A model generated the notes under the pieces. That model did not search any database and had not been told where the DNA came from. It was given only the letters and a program-made list of their open reading frames with translations. From Candidatus Endomicrobium neocapritermitis (GTDB taxonomy: Bacteria > Elusimicrobiota > Endomicrobiia > Endomicrobiales > Endomicrobiaceae), in contig WRJZ01000051.1 of NCBI GenBank assembly GCA_009778325.1, positions 1 to 64,000 on the forward strand: 64,000 bases of DNA, read 5' to 3'. The position numbers and the translations under genes were made by a program. Shown here one piece after another: positions 25,814 to 34,362 of the stretch. Position 1 is the first letter of the stretch; each line of letters opens with the position of its first letter.

Positions 25814-26622
25814 TTGTTTTTATTTTTCTTCCCGCTTTTATTTTTTTTGTCTTTATTTTCCGATTTATCTTCTTTTCCGGCGCCGTCCTCCATCTCGATT
25901 TTACCCGTGACCTGTCCGGTCATAATAATTTTCTTTTTATCGTCTGCATTGTAAAAAGTCATCGTGTCGGCTTCATAAAGACCTCTTCTGTTGTCATAAT
26001 AAACGTCGGCGACAGGCCTTTTCTCGTCTTTTACCATAACAACGCTGTAAGTCTTTTTATCAAAAACGGCATTATCCGAAACGATAGTGCCCGAAGTCGT
26101 GATTATTTCTACATTTTTATGCGCGTAAAGTTTTTCCAGGTTTTTGTCCAAATCAATTTCTTGCGCGTAAAGCATAAGCGGCTTTTCGGAATCTTTCATA
26201 AAATACTCGACAAAAGTTTTCTCTCCCCAAAGCCTGCCCTTTTCTTCTTTCATGTTATAACTGGCAAAGTCACCGTATGCTTTGACCGGCTCGCCTTCGT
26301 CGGTTTTCGAAAAAAGTTTAACATTGCCGGAAGCGTCTACAAGCTCTTTTATTTTGTCATAAATCATAGTGTCGGCTTCTATGATATTCTTCTTGTTAAC
26401 CGCTTTTGAATTGCCTCTGGATATCGCGATGTCTCCGGCTTTTCTTATCTCCATTTCGTCGCCGGTAATAACGGTTTTATTTGACGCGGAACCGGCGGCA
26501 AACGACAAAACAAAAAAACAAAGCAGCGCAAGCAGAATGCTAAAGGCTTTTATTAAGTTCCACTCTTTGCTTTTTGATAATAATTTTTTCAAGTTTTGTA
26601 TCAGACTCAAAACCTTTGCCAT
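25810..26622 (-). CDS. lptA: LptA/OstA-like periplasmic LPS transport protein
   Basis: A 270-residue protein with a hydrophobic export segment (~28-45, ending near FAAGSA) after an unusually long charged N-terminal region, then an OstA beta-jellyroll (VITGDEMEIRKAGDIAISRG, ANVKLFS-like strands). The tail is lysine-rich. LptA bridges the periplasm for LPS. The start at 26622 makes the gene overlap lptC by about 83 bp. I found no ATG or GTG that removes the overlap, and AGGA lies 11 nt upstream. It is longer than E. coli LptA (about 185). Confidence 0.82.
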   Translation of the reverse strand: MAKVLSLIQNLKKLLSKSKEWNLIKAFSILLALLCFFVLSFAAGSASNKTVITGDEMEIRKAGDIAISRGNSKAVNKKNIIEADTMIYDKIKELVDASGNVKLFSKTDEGEPVKAYGDFASYNMKEEKGRLWGEKTFVEYFMKDSEKPLMLYAQEIDLDKNLEKLYAHKNVEIITTSGTIVSDNAVFDKKTYSVVMVKDEKRPVADVYYDNRRGLYEADTMTFYNADDKKKIIMTGQVTGKIEMEDGAGKEDKSENKDKKNKSGKKNKNK

Positions 26623-27079
26623 AAATAATTTCGTCCTGTCTTGTTAATTTTACGTCATTTTTACTGAAAACAATCTCTTTCTTCGCGTCATACTGCAAAT
26701 CCGTCGTTTGAAGATGCTCATTATTAGCCGTATCCACGGTACATTTGCCATGCCCGATGACGTCATAAGTATTCAAATTTATTGTGGCGGATTCCGTAAC
26801 AAGAGTTGAAACATAATCTCCGTCTTTATAAAACTTAACGCGCGGAAGCCTTAAAACAGCCGTCTTTTTTTCATCATTTATAATAGCCGACTCGGATTCA
26901 AGAATCATTTTAAGTTTTCCGGCTTCCGTTTCGGTTATAGTAAATTTTTCAACAGCCTGCTCAGCCATCGGAGGAGTCTCTTCTATAATCGTTTTCTCCG
27001 TTTTACAGCCAAGCAGCGCGACGACAAGCGGCAACGCCGTGAAAACAAACAATAAGACTTTATATTTTTGAACGCGCAT
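26540..27079 (-). CDS. lptC: LptC-like lipoprotein, LPS export
   Basis: A 179-residue protein starting at the ATG at 27079 (AAAGG upstream). It has an N-terminal hydrophobic stretch ending in the lipobox-like VALLGC, so a lipid anchor is likely instead of the single membrane helix of E. coli LptC. The body has the OstA-like strands expected of LptC (KLKMILESESAIIND, ATINLNTYDVIGHGKC). Position just before lptA-lptB supports the call more than sequence does. Confidence 0.75.
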   Translation of the reverse strand: MRVQKYKVLLFVFTALPLVVALLGCKTEKTIIEETPPMAEQAVEKFTITETEAGKLKMILESESAIINDEKKTAVLRLPRVKFYKDGDYVSTLVTESATINLNTYDVIGHGKCTVDTANNEHLQTTDLQYDAKKEIVFSKNDVKLTRQDEIIYGKGFESDTKLEKIIIKKQRVELNKSL

Positions 27080-27091
27080 CAGTTTACCTTT

Positions 27092-27214
27092 CAATTAACA
27101 ATTAACAAATAACAATTAATAATTATTGTGTTTTCGCATTGCGAAAACTTATTAATAGGTTTCGCTTACGCGAAACTCCATAATTGTTCATTGTTATTTG
27201 TTAATTGTTAATTG
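27092..27214. repeat. Inverted repeat: AATTAAC arms, core 1
   Basis: Left arm TCAATTAACAATTAACA and right arm TTTGTTAATTGTTAATTG. The core has TTTTCGCATTGCGAAAAC, TTAATAGG and TTTCGCTTACGCGAAAC. The right arm encodes the last residues of LpxL (QLTINK) and its stop. Confidence 0.92.
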
Positions 27215-28114
27215 TCCTTTTGTTTTCCATCTCTCATGAAACCATACCCATTGTTCAAGGTATTTTCTTATATGGTCTTCCAGAACTAAAGAAGCTTTTT
27301 GGGTAAGATTAACTACATCAGCGTCAAAATTACCTGACGGATCTATAGTCAAAGGTCCTGAAACAACGGTTTTATGGCCATACTGATCTATCCTCTGGTC
27401 AATCCCTACCAAGACTTCCGCTCCGGTTCTTAAAGCCAAAACCGCCAAACCCGAAGGCGTCCATGCAGGCTCGCCGAAAAAATCAACAAAAACTCCGGGC
27501 ACGTTAGTATCCTGGTCTATAAGCATGGCTATTATTTCGCCTTTTTTAAGAGCCTTTAAAAGTTTTCTTCCCGTGTCGGGCGCGTCCCTTAATATAACGC
27601 TCACATTTTTATTTGTTCTGTAACCTACAAGCATATCGTTTAATTCTTCTATATAGATTTTTTTCGCCACTACATTCACGGGAACGCCCATGTCAGCTAC
27701 TGCCGCGGCGGTAATTTCCCAGTTTCCGGTATGCGCGCTGACAAAAAGAATTCCTTTCCCTTTTTTTATCCCTTCTTTTATAAGATGGCTGTTTTCAATG
27801 CTTGAAATACTCCTTAAAAAAGCCGAATCCATTCTGGGAAAATTAGCCAGTTCAAAAAAATTTTTAGCCTGATTTATAAAAATATTTTTTACAATGCCGC
27901 ATATTTCTTTTTTTGTTTTTTCAGGGAAACATCTTTCTAAATTCCTCTTGGCTTTAACCCTGACGCCGACTAAAGAATAATATGCTAAAGTGCCAAAAAC
28001 AACCGAAACCACATCTATTGAAAATCTGTACGGCAGCAGCAAAATAATTTTAGAGGATATATAAGCGCCGCAATAATAAATTTTTCTTCTTACTTTCGTT
28101 ATTATTTTATTCAT
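27194..28114 (-). CDS. lpxL: Lipid A biosynthesis acyltransferase (LpxL/HtrB family)
   Basis: A 306-residue membrane-anchored acyltransferase that adds a secondary acyl chain to Kdo-lipid A. The catalytic HX4E motif is His128-TGNW-Glu133. The later LIDQDTNVPGVFVDFFG stretch is typical of the family. The ATG overlaps kdsC by 4 bp. The C-terminal QLTINK and stop come from an inverted repeat, showing that the repeat can replace a coding end without destroying the gene. Confidence 0.9.
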   Translation of the reverse strand: MNKIITKVRRKIYYCGAYISSKIILLLPYRFSIDVVSVVFGTLAYYSLVGVRVKAKRNLERCFPEKTKKEICGIVKNIFINQAKNFFELANFPRMDSAFLRSISSIENSHLIKEGIKKGKGILFVSAHTGNWEITAAAVADMGVPVNVVAKKIYIEELNDMLVGYRTNKNVSVILRDAPDTGRKLLKALKKGEIIAMLIDQDTNVPGVFVDFFGEPAWTPSGLAVLALRTGAEVLVGIDQRIDQYGHKTVVSGPLTIDPSGNFDADVVNLTQKASLVLEDHIRKYLEQWVWFHERWKTKGQLTINK

Positions 28115-28662
28115 TTATATCTTTCCAAAGTTTTTTTCCATTCGCCTTTAGCTTTCAAAATTATCTCAATCACGTCTCTGACAACGCCTTCACCGCCTTT
28201 AAAAGACGAAACCATATCGACATGTTTTTTAACTTCTTCGACGGCGTCGTTAGGACAAATCGACAATCCTGCAAGTTTCAGCACCTGAATGTCAACGATA
28301 TCGTCGCCGATATAGGCGGTCTCAGAAGCTTTAAAACCCGTCTCGCCAAGTATTGCGTCAAACGCGGTTTTTTTTCTCATACAGTTTTGCACAAGATAAT
28401 CGATGCCCATGCTTTCCGCACGCTTTTTAACCTGTTCCGATTCTCTCCCTGTAATCCACGCGGTTTTTACCCTTGGAAATATCTGTTTGAGTTCATGATA
28501 TCCCAAACCGTCTTTAACATTCCAAATTTTAACTTCTTCGCCGTTATTTAAAATTATTATCTCCCCGCGCGTTAAAACGCCGTCGACATCACACGCCAAA
28601 AGTTTAATATTTTTTGCTTTTTTTAAAATCTGCGCTTTAGATGCCGGCATTTTGCCCGCCAT
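28111..28662 (-). CDS. kdsC: KdsC, Kdo 8-phosphate phosphatase
   Basis: A HAD-family phosphatase of ~183 residues: DVDGVLT (nucleophile Asp in LLACDVDGVL), then the ITGRES motif and GDDIVDIQVL. It lacks a cap domain, as KdsC tetramers do. It hydrolyses Kdo-8-P to Kdo. Start is uncertain: ATG at 28662 or 28650, or a TTG at 28671; all overlap the small gene upstream. It is co-directional with kdsA, kdsB and lpxL. Confidence 0.92.
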   Translation of the reverse strand: MAGKMPASKAQILKKAKNIKLLACDVDGVLTRGEIIILNNGEEVKIWNVKDGLGYHELKQIFPRVKTAWITGRESEQVKKRAESMGIDYLVQNCMRKKTAFDAILGETGFKASETAYIGDDIVDIQVLKLAGLSICPNDAVEEVKKHVDMVSSFKGGEGVVRDVIEIILKAKGEWKKTLERYK

Positions 28663-28900
28663 TTTCAACAATTATCTCAGGCTGCTGTTCAGCCTTCATT
28701 TCTTTTTTGGAATTACTGAGCCACGGAGTTATCTCCGCAGGGCGTTCTCTCATATAAGGCTTTAACAAAATATTTAAAACAAAAAACGATACTGTCAGCA
28801 ACACCAGAATAATGCCTGCCGTAACTCCCATCCATTTATAAGTCGGTTTCCACGGCGCGTTTACGCTGTCTGAATTTTTTGATTTTAATAAATCAGCCAT
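28637..28900 (-). CDS. Small single-span membrane protein of unknown function
   Basis: An 87-residue protein with a polar N-terminus, one strong membrane helix (~27-47) and a C-terminal polar tail rich in Glu/Gln. I do not recognise it. It is tightly packed between kdsA (2-bp gap) and kdsC (overlap), so it is very likely expressed with the Kdo genes. A membrane-anchored assembly or envelope role is possible, but nothing in the sequence shows it. Confidence 0.7.
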   Translation of the reverse strand: MADLLKSKNSDSVNAPWKPTYKWMGVTAGIILVLLTVSFFVLNILLKPYMRERPAEITPWLSNSKKEMKAEQQPEIIVENGGQNAGI

Positions 28901-28902
28901 TG

Positions 28903-29727
28903 TTATTTTACCGCCTTGTCTATTGCAGTCGCCTGCTTTAAAATATTTTTAAGAGATTTCAAATCAACGCTGTTTGCGCCGTCTGAAAGGGCTTTGTCCG
29001 GATGCTCGTGAGTTTCAAGAAAAACAGCCGCTACACCTACAGCGCCCGCAGCTTTTGTAAGAGGCATAACAAATTCTCTGTTTCCTCCGCTCTTTGCGCC
29101 TTGTCCGCCCGGAAGCTGAACGCTGTGCGTCGCGTCAAAAATAACGGGATATCCTGTATTTTTCATTATTTCCAGACCCCTGAAATCCACAACAAGATTA
29201 TGATAGCCGAAAGAAACTCCTCTTTCGGTTAAAGAAATTTTATCATTTCCGAAACTTTCGGCTTTTTTCACGACATTAATCATATCTTCGGGAGCAAGAA
29301 ACTGTCCTTTTTTAATATTCACGGGTTTCCCCGTCAATGCGCAAGCTTTTATCAAATCCGTCTGACGCGATAAAAACGCCGGAATCTGTATCATATCAGC
29401 CGTTTCAGCGGCAATTTTCGCCTGCTCTTCGGTATGCACGTCGGTAACAATAGGCAAATTAAGCTGTTTTTTTATTTTAGCAAGAATTTTAAGCCCTTCT
29501 TCAATTCCTGGCCCTCTGTATGAAGAAATCGAGGAACGGTTGGCTTTATCATAAGAAGCTTTGAAAATAAAAGGCACTTTCATCTCAGCGCAAATCTTCT
29601 TTAATTTTGCCGCAAGCCCCAATGCGTGCTTCTCACTCTCTATTACGCACGGTCCGGCAATGAGAACAAAAGGCAAATTATTTGAAAGCGTTATATTTTT
29701 GCCTATCTTTATTTTTTTATTAAGCAT
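28903..29727 (-). CDS. kdsA: KdsA, Kdo 8-phosphate synthase
   Basis: A 274-residue enzyme condensing PEP with arabinose-5-phosphate. Family motifs: IAGPCVIESE, FKASYDKANRSSISSYRGPG, DVHTEEQ, QIPAFLSRQTDL, and the C-terminal DATHSVQLPGG. It overlaps the pyrG end by 8 bp. It works upstream of KdsC and KdsB in CMP-Kdo synthesis, all encoded here. Confidence 0.97.
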   Translation of the reverse strand: MLNKKIKIGKNITLSNNLPFVLIAGPCVIESEKHALGLAAKLKKICAEMKVPFIFKASYDKANRSSISSYRGPGIEEGLKILAKIKKQLNLPIVTDVHTEEQAKIAAETADMIQIPAFLSRQTDLIKACALTGKPVNIKKGQFLAPEDMINVVKKAESFGNDKISLTERGVSFGYHNLVVDFRGLEIMKNTGYPVIFDATHSVQLPGGQGAKSGGNREFVMPLTKAAGAVGVAAVFLETHEHPDKALSDGANSVDLKSLKNILKQATAIDKAVK

Positions 29728-31327
29728 TAGGTTTGGTTTCCTTTCTTTTTAACGCTGCCGCGATAAATCCTTTAAACAAAGGATGAGGCCTTACAGGCCT
29801 TGACTGAAACTCGGGATTAAACTGAACTCCGATAAACCACGGATGGTTATTAAGTTCCACAATTTCGACAAATTTCATTTCGGGATTTACTCCGGAAACA
29901 TTTAAACCCTCTTTTTCAAAAGACTCCGTAAAAGCGTTATTAATCTCAAATTTGTGACGGTGCCTTTCTGAAACCGACTCTGTTTTATAAGCTTCAAAGG
30001 CCTTCGAACCCTTTTTAACGGAACAATGCCACGAACCAAGCCTCCATTCGCTGCCGTCGGCGTTTTTAGCAATGCTTTTTACTATAACCGGATTTTTTGC
30101 CTGAATATTAAATTCCTGGGAATCAGCGTCTTTCATATTGCATACGTTTCTCGCAAACTCTACTGCGGCGCACTGCATTCCGAGGCAAATGCCGAAAAAC
30201 GGCACATTATTTTCTCTGGCATATTTAATAACTTCCATCTTTTTTTCCAACGCTCCGGGTTCAACTGCACCGTCGGGAGCAATAATCGCGTCAGCCTCCG
30301 ATAACTCTTTTATTAAATTTGCGCTGTCCAAATCAACGTATTTAATTTTAACCGCGGAATCATTCGCAAAGCCGCCGTGTTTAAGAGCCTCGTAGATACT
30401 TTTATATGAGTCTTTAAGTTCCGTATATTTTCCGGCAATGGCTATTGTCACGCTGTGTTTTGGATTTATGCACGTAAAAAGCATCTCTTTCCACTGCTTT
30501 AAATCCGCCGGTTTGACTTTTAAACTCAAATATTCGATAACCAGCTCGTCGAGTTTTTCTTCATGGAGCTTTACCGGAACTTCATATATTGAATTCTGAA
30601 CATCCATCTCTTCTATTACGGCTTTTTTCTCAACGCTGCAGAATAATGATATTTTATCCTTTAAATCTTCGGTAAGAGGCTGATCCATGCGGCATACGAT
30701 AATCGAAGGTTCTATTCCGAGCTCTCTGAGTTTCATTACGCTGTGCTGGGTAGGTTTGGTTTTCATTTCATCTGAAGCTTTTATATAAGGAACCAGCGTT
30801 ACATGGATATGAAGCACATTATCTCTTCCAACGTCATTCCTGAACTGCCTCGCGGCTTCAAGGAACGGAAGACCTTCTATGTCTCCGACGGTTCCGCCGA
30901 TTTCAACTATCAATACCTCATAATTTTCAGCAGCTTTCTTAAAACTGTATTTTATTTCATTTGTTATATGCGGAACAACCTGTATTGTTTTTCCGGCAAA
31001 CTTTCCGCTTTTTTCGGCGTTTAAAACGGTTTCATAAACTCTTCCGGCAGTCACCGTATTGTCGCGGTTAGTTTCCTGATCCATGAATCTTTCATAATGA
31101 CCCAGATCCAAATCGGTTTCCATGCCGTCGCATGTCACAAAAACCTCGCCGTGCTGCGTCGGAGAAAGTAGCCCGGGATTTATATTCAGGTAAGGGTCGC
31201 ATTTAAGAACATTAACTTTTACACCCCTTGATTTCAAAAGACAGGCAAGCGACGCCGCGGTTATCCCTTTCCCAAGCGACGAAATTACTCCGCCAGTAAC
31301 AAAAACGTATTTTGTGCCCGCACTCAT
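29720..31327 (-). CDS. pyrG: CTP synthase
   Basis: A 535-residue CTP synthase. The N-terminal synthetase domain (KYVFVTGGVISSLGKGI) is joined to a C-terminal glutamine amidotransferase domain with the Cys nucleophile in FFGICLGMQCA and the His/Glu of QFNPEFQSRP. It supplies CTP. Its place between kdsB (4-bp overlap) and kdsA fits the need of KdsB for CTP, an arrangement also common in proteobacteria. Confidence 0.98.
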   Translation of the reverse strand: MSAGTKYVFVTGGVISSLGKGITAASLACLLKSRGVKVNVLKCDPYLNINPGLLSPTQHGEVFVTCDGMETDLDLGHYERFMDQETNRDNTVTAGRVYETVLNAEKSGKFAGKTIQVVPHITNEIKYSFKKAAENYEVLIVEIGGTVGDIEGLPFLEAARQFRNDVGRDNVLHIHVTLVPYIKASDEMKTKPTQHSVMKLRELGIEPSIIVCRMDQPLTEDLKDKISLFCSVEKKAVIEEMDVQNSIYEVPVKLHEEKLDELVIEYLSLKVKPADLKQWKEMLFTCINPKHSVTIAIAGKYTELKDSYKSIYEALKHGGFANDSAVKIKYVDLDSANLIKELSEADAIIAPDGAVEPGALEKKMEVIKYARENNVPFFGICLGMQCAAVEFARNVCNMKDADSQEFNIQAKNPVIVKSIAKNADGSEWRLGSWHCSVKKGSKAFEAYKTESVSERHRHKFEINNAFTESFEKEGLNVSGVNPEMKFVEIVELNNHPWFIGVQFNPEFQSRPVRPHPLFKGFIAAALKRKETKPNA

Positions 31328-32049
31328 AAAAATCTCTCCACTTTTAAAGCATCTTCAGGGGTATCAACGCCGACTGAATCCTTGCCTGATATAATAACTT
31401 TTATTTTTTTGCCGGTTTCCAAAGCTCTGAGCTGCTCAAGGCATTCCGCCTTTTCAAGCATAGCCGGTTTTGATTTTGCAAAATTTATAAGAAAATCCTT
31501 TTTGTAACCGTATATTCCCATGTGTTTGAAATATTTTACATTCTTAACATTATCCCTGTTGTAAGGAATAACCGATCTGGAAAAATACAAAGCGTAACCC
31601 TCTTTATCAAAAATAACTTTCACTATATTGGGATTTTTTATATCTTCTTCTTTTTTTATCGGGAATGCCGCCGTAATATATTCGAGTTTTTTATTTTTTT
31701 TGAGCTCAAAAGCCAAATTATCTATTAAAGAAGGCTCTATCAAAGGCTCATCGCCCTGAACATTAATAAAAATTCCATAATTTTTTAAATATTTTTTTGC
31801 AGTAAAAGCAAGCCTGTCAGTCCCGCTTTTGCAGCTTTTAGGAGTCATAAAAACATTATACCCCAGCGATTTAACGGCGTCAAAAATTTTTTTGTCATCG
31901 GTAGCAACCGCTATAAAATCAATCTTTTTACACTTTCGCACCCTTTCGACAACATGCCGTATAAGCGGCTTGCCTTTAACTAAAGCCAAGGGTTTGCCGG
32001 GAAACCTTGTTGAAGCATATCTTGATGGTATTATTACCGCTGTTTTCAT
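31324..32049 (-). CDS. kdsB: KdsB, CMP-Kdo synthetase
   Basis: A 241-residue cytidylyltransferase: IIPSRYASTRFPGKPL, VATDDKKI, NVQGDEPLIEP, HMGIYGYKKDFL and the final GVDTPEDL-like stretch VGVDTPEDALKV. It activates Kdo with CTP for WaaA (encoded at 51456-52718). It overlaps its neighbours on each side by 4 bp. Confidence 0.96.
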   Translation of the reverse strand: MKTAVIIPSRYASTRFPGKPLALVKGKPLIRHVVERVRKCKKIDFIAVATDDKKIFDAVKSLGYNVFMTPKSCKSGTDRLAFTAKKYLKNYGIFINVQGDEPLIEPSLIDNLAFELKKNKKLEYITAAFPIKKEEDIKNPNIVKVIFDKEGYALYFSRSVIPYNRDNVKNVKYFKHMGIYGYKKDFLINFAKSKPAMLEKAECLEQLRALETGKKIKVIISGKDSVGVDTPEDALKVERFL

Positions 32050-33029
32050 TTTTTATAAAATTCATTTATCGTTTTTTTAAGTTCTTCCTGATTTGTTACG
32101 GCTGTTCCGAGTTTACCGACAACTATACCGGCCGCAAAGTTCGCTATTTCAGCGGCGCTTGCCAAATCCGCTTTTGCCGCTAAAGCCAGCGTCATCGTTG
32201 AAATTACCGTATCGCCGGCGCCGGTAACATCATAGACTTCTTTTGCTCTTGTAGGTATTGTGGTCACCTTATTATTCTGCTGTACCAAAGTCATTCCCAT
32301 TTCTCCGCGGGTTATAAGCACGGAATCAGACTTTAGCATTTTAAGTATTTTCTTGCCTAAATTTTCGATATCCTGTTCCGTAACTATATTTTTAGCGTTC
32401 ATACCTTCGATAGCTTCTTTTGTATTCGGAGTCATGGCAGTAACCCCTTTATACATTTTGAAATTTTCCACTTTAGGGTCAACCGTTACCGGAATTTTAT
32501 ATTTTCTTGAAAGTGAAATTGTTTTTTTCAAAACCTTCTGACTGACAACGCCTTTGGCGTAATCCGAAATAATTACTCCTCCTGCTTTAGGTATAAGTTC
32601 TTCTATATTTTTTATTATTTTTGCTTCCGTGGAATGAGAAAAAACGCCTTTAATTTCTCTGTCAACCCTGACAACCTGCTGGTTTGTGGCAATAATTCTT
32701 GTTTTAACTATCGTCGGCCGGTGTATGTCAAACACAAGATGATCCGTATTAATTCCCTTTTCTTTAAGCATATCAATCATGGATCTGCCGGTATTATCTT
32801 CGCCTATGGCGCTCACTATCACAGCCTTTCCTCCGAGCGCCGTAATATTGCTTGCGACATTGCCGGCTCCGCCCAAAGTTTCGGTTTCCTTAGTTACTTC
32901 AACAACCGGCACCGGCGCTTCCGGAGAAATTCTGGCAACTTTTCCCCAAATAAACTTATCAACCATTGTGTCGCCGACAACCAAAATCGTCTGTTTTTTG
33001 AAAGACTCTAAATAATCTAAAAGCTTCAT
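32046..33029 (-). CDS. rfaE1: D-glycero-beta-D-manno-heptose 7-phosphate kinase
   Basis: A 327-residue PfkB/ribokinase-family kinase: GDTMVDKFIWG at the start, ETLGGAGNVASNI, and the C-terminal VTGAGDTVISTM catalytic motif. It matches the kinase half of HldE. The nucleotidyltransferase half is missing from the protein and from the window, so the adenylyltransferase must be encoded separately. It precedes kdsB with a 4-bp overlap. Confidence 0.93.
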   Translation of the reverse strand: MKLLDYLESFKKQTILVVGDTMVDKFIWGKVARISPEAPVPVVEVTKETETLGGAGNVASNITALGGKAVIVSAIGEDNTGRSMIDMLKEKGINTDHLVFDIHRPTIVKTRIIATNQQVVRVDREIKGVFSHSTEAKIIKNIEELIPKAGGVIISDYAKGVVSQKVLKKTISLSRKYKIPVTVDPKVENFKMYKGVTAMTPNTKEAIEGMNAKNIVTEQDIENLGKKILKMLKSDSVLITRGEMGMTLVQQNNKVTTIPTRAKEVYDVTGAGDTVISTMTLALAAKADLASAAEIANFAAGIVVGKLGTAVTNQEELKKTINEFYKK

Positions 33030-33043
33030 AATACCTCAAAAAA

Positions 33044-33167
33044 TCAATTAATAATTAATAATTAACAAGTAATAATTTCGGAGTTCGGCGAAGCCGAACC
33101 AATTAGCAAGTTTTCGCTATGCGAAAACACAATAATTATTAATTATTCATTGTTAATTATTAATTGC
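33044..33167. repeat. Inverted repeat: AATTAAT arms, core 1
   Basis: Left arm CAATTAATAATTAATAATTA, right arm TTAATTATTAATTG. The core has GTTCGGCGAAGCCGAACC, AATTAGCAAG and TTTTCGCTATGCGAAAAC. It lies between hldD and the heptose kinase gene. Confidence 0.9.
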
Positions 33168-33169
33168 CG

Positions 33170-34132
33170 TTATAAGTACGTTTTGTTCTTCAAATACCCG
33201 CAGTAATCTTTCACCGAATCTTCAAGCTCCATGAAAGGCTTATTGTATCCTGCGGCATGGAGTTTTGTCATATTTGCTTCGGTAAAATACTGATATTTCG
33301 GTTTAAGATAATCCGGCATTTCGATATATTCGACATTTTCTTTTTTGCCGGCTGCAGCAAACATTGATTTAGCTATGTCGTTCCATGTTCTGGCTTTGCC
33401 TGTGCCGAGATTAAAAATACCTGTTTTAGAAGGATTTTTAAGCAAAAACCACATTGCTTCGACAACGTCTTTTATATAAACGAAATCCCTTTTTTGCCCT
33501 CCGTCGGGATACTCTTTTTTATACGATTTGAATAACTTCAAAACGCCTTTTTGTGAAACTTCATCATAATTTTTGCATATAACGCTTCTCATATCGCCCT
33601 TATGATATTCATTCGGACCGAAAACGTTAAAGAATTTTATACCGGCCGTTTTATCCAAATATTTATTATTCTGAAGCCATAAATCAAACATATGCTTTGA
33701 GAAGCCGTACATATTTAAAGGAGAAAGCTTCATAAGACCCGTATCATCGTCATTATATCCGTTTTCGCCTTCGCCGTATGTAGCTGCAGACGAGGCATAG
33801 ATAAAAGGAACTCCCAGCTCAAAAGCCCACAAAGCCATGACTTTTGAATATTCATAATTATTTTTTATGTAGTAATTTGCGTCCGTAAGAGTTGTGGAAC
33901 TGCACGCTCCGAGATGAACTATAGCCTCGGGCTTGGGCACCTGTCTGTGAACAACGGCATTGTAAAAATCATTTTTTTGTATATAATCGTAATATTTTTT
34001 ACCTATAAGATTTTTCCATTTTTCAGATTCGTTCAAATGGTCAACTACTAAAACATCATTGACGCCTTCCTGATTGAGTTTCCAAAGAAAACAGCTTCCT
34101 ATAAAACCCGCTCCCCCGGTTAAAATTATCAT
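33170..34132 (-). CDS. hldD: ADP-L-glycero-D-manno-heptose 6-epimerase
   Basis: A 320-residue short-chain dehydrogenase-type epimerase. The start MIILTGGAGFIGSCF at 34132 has AAGGAG at good spacing; the longer frame has no such support. The Rossmann GxxGxxG, the YxxxK-type MYGFSKHM and the HldD-like FNVFGPNEYHKGDM are present. It makes the L,D-heptose donor of the LPS inner core. It is the first gene of a long leftward envelope run, with a predicted promoter immediately upstream. Confidence 0.95.
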   Translation of the reverse strand: MIILTGGAGFIGSCFLWKLNQEGVNDVLVVDHLNESEKWKNLIGKKYYDYIQKNDFYNAVVHRQVPKPEAIVHLGACSSTTLTDANYYIKNNYEYSKVMALWAFELGVPFIYASSAATYGEGENGYNDDDTGLMKLSPLNMYGFSKHMFDLWLQNNKYLDKTAGIKFFNVFGPNEYHKGDMRSVICKNYDEVSQKGVLKLFKSYKKEYPDGGQKRDFVYIKDVVEAMWFLLKNPSKTGIFNLGTGKARTWNDIAKSMFAAAGKKENVEYIEMPDYLKPKYQYFTEANMTKLHAAGYNKPFMELEDSVKDYCGYLKNKTYL

Positions 34133-34159
34133 AAAAACTCCTTGTATTTGCAAAGACAT

Positions 34160-34189
34160 ATTGTATAAAACTAGGCGGTGACAAGTCAA
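34160..34189 (-). promoter_or_regulatory. Predicted promoter for hldD and the downstream envelope genes
   Basis: On the minus strand a -35 TTGACT (34184-34189) and a -10 TACAAT (34160-34165) are 18 bp apart, each one mismatch from consensus. The -35 box overlaps the first bases of the inverted repeat at 34187-34278. Confidence 0.6.
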
Positions 34190-34278
34190 TTACGAATTAC
34201 GAATGACGAATTACAAATCAACGGCAAACGGCCTTTTTTGTCTTTTATTCGTAATTCGTAATTCGTAATTTGTAATTG
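34187..34278. repeat. Inverted repeat: AATTACG arms
   Basis: The left arm is a 7-nt array (AATTACG AATTACG AATGACG) and the right arm the complement (TTCGTAATTCGTAATTCG). The core is ATCAACGGCAAACGGCC with a T-rich stretch. It lies between the divergent genes hldD and typA, with predicted promoter boxes at both edges. Confidence 0.9.
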
Positions 34279-34298
34279 TCGTTATAAAAATATATAAT
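34270..34298 (+). promoter_or_regulatory. Predicted promoter for typA
   Basis: A perfect -10 TATAAT (34293-34298) is preceded at 17 bp by TTGTAA (34270-34275, four of six matches), which is part of the right arm of the AATTACG repeat. Confidence 0.5.
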
Positions 34299-34333
34299 AT
34301 TAAAAATTTAACAGAAAGGAACGATAAAAAATT

Positions 34334-34362
34334 CGACCTCAAAAGAAGGGGGTCGCTTTTTT
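34334..34362 (+). terminator. Terminator-like hairpin in the typA leader
   Basis: The stem CGACCTC/GGGGTCG with an 8-nt loop is followed by C and six T. It lies between the predicted promoter and the ATG at 34373, so it could attenuate typA. No clear Shine-Dalgarno is seen after it. Confidence 0.45.
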
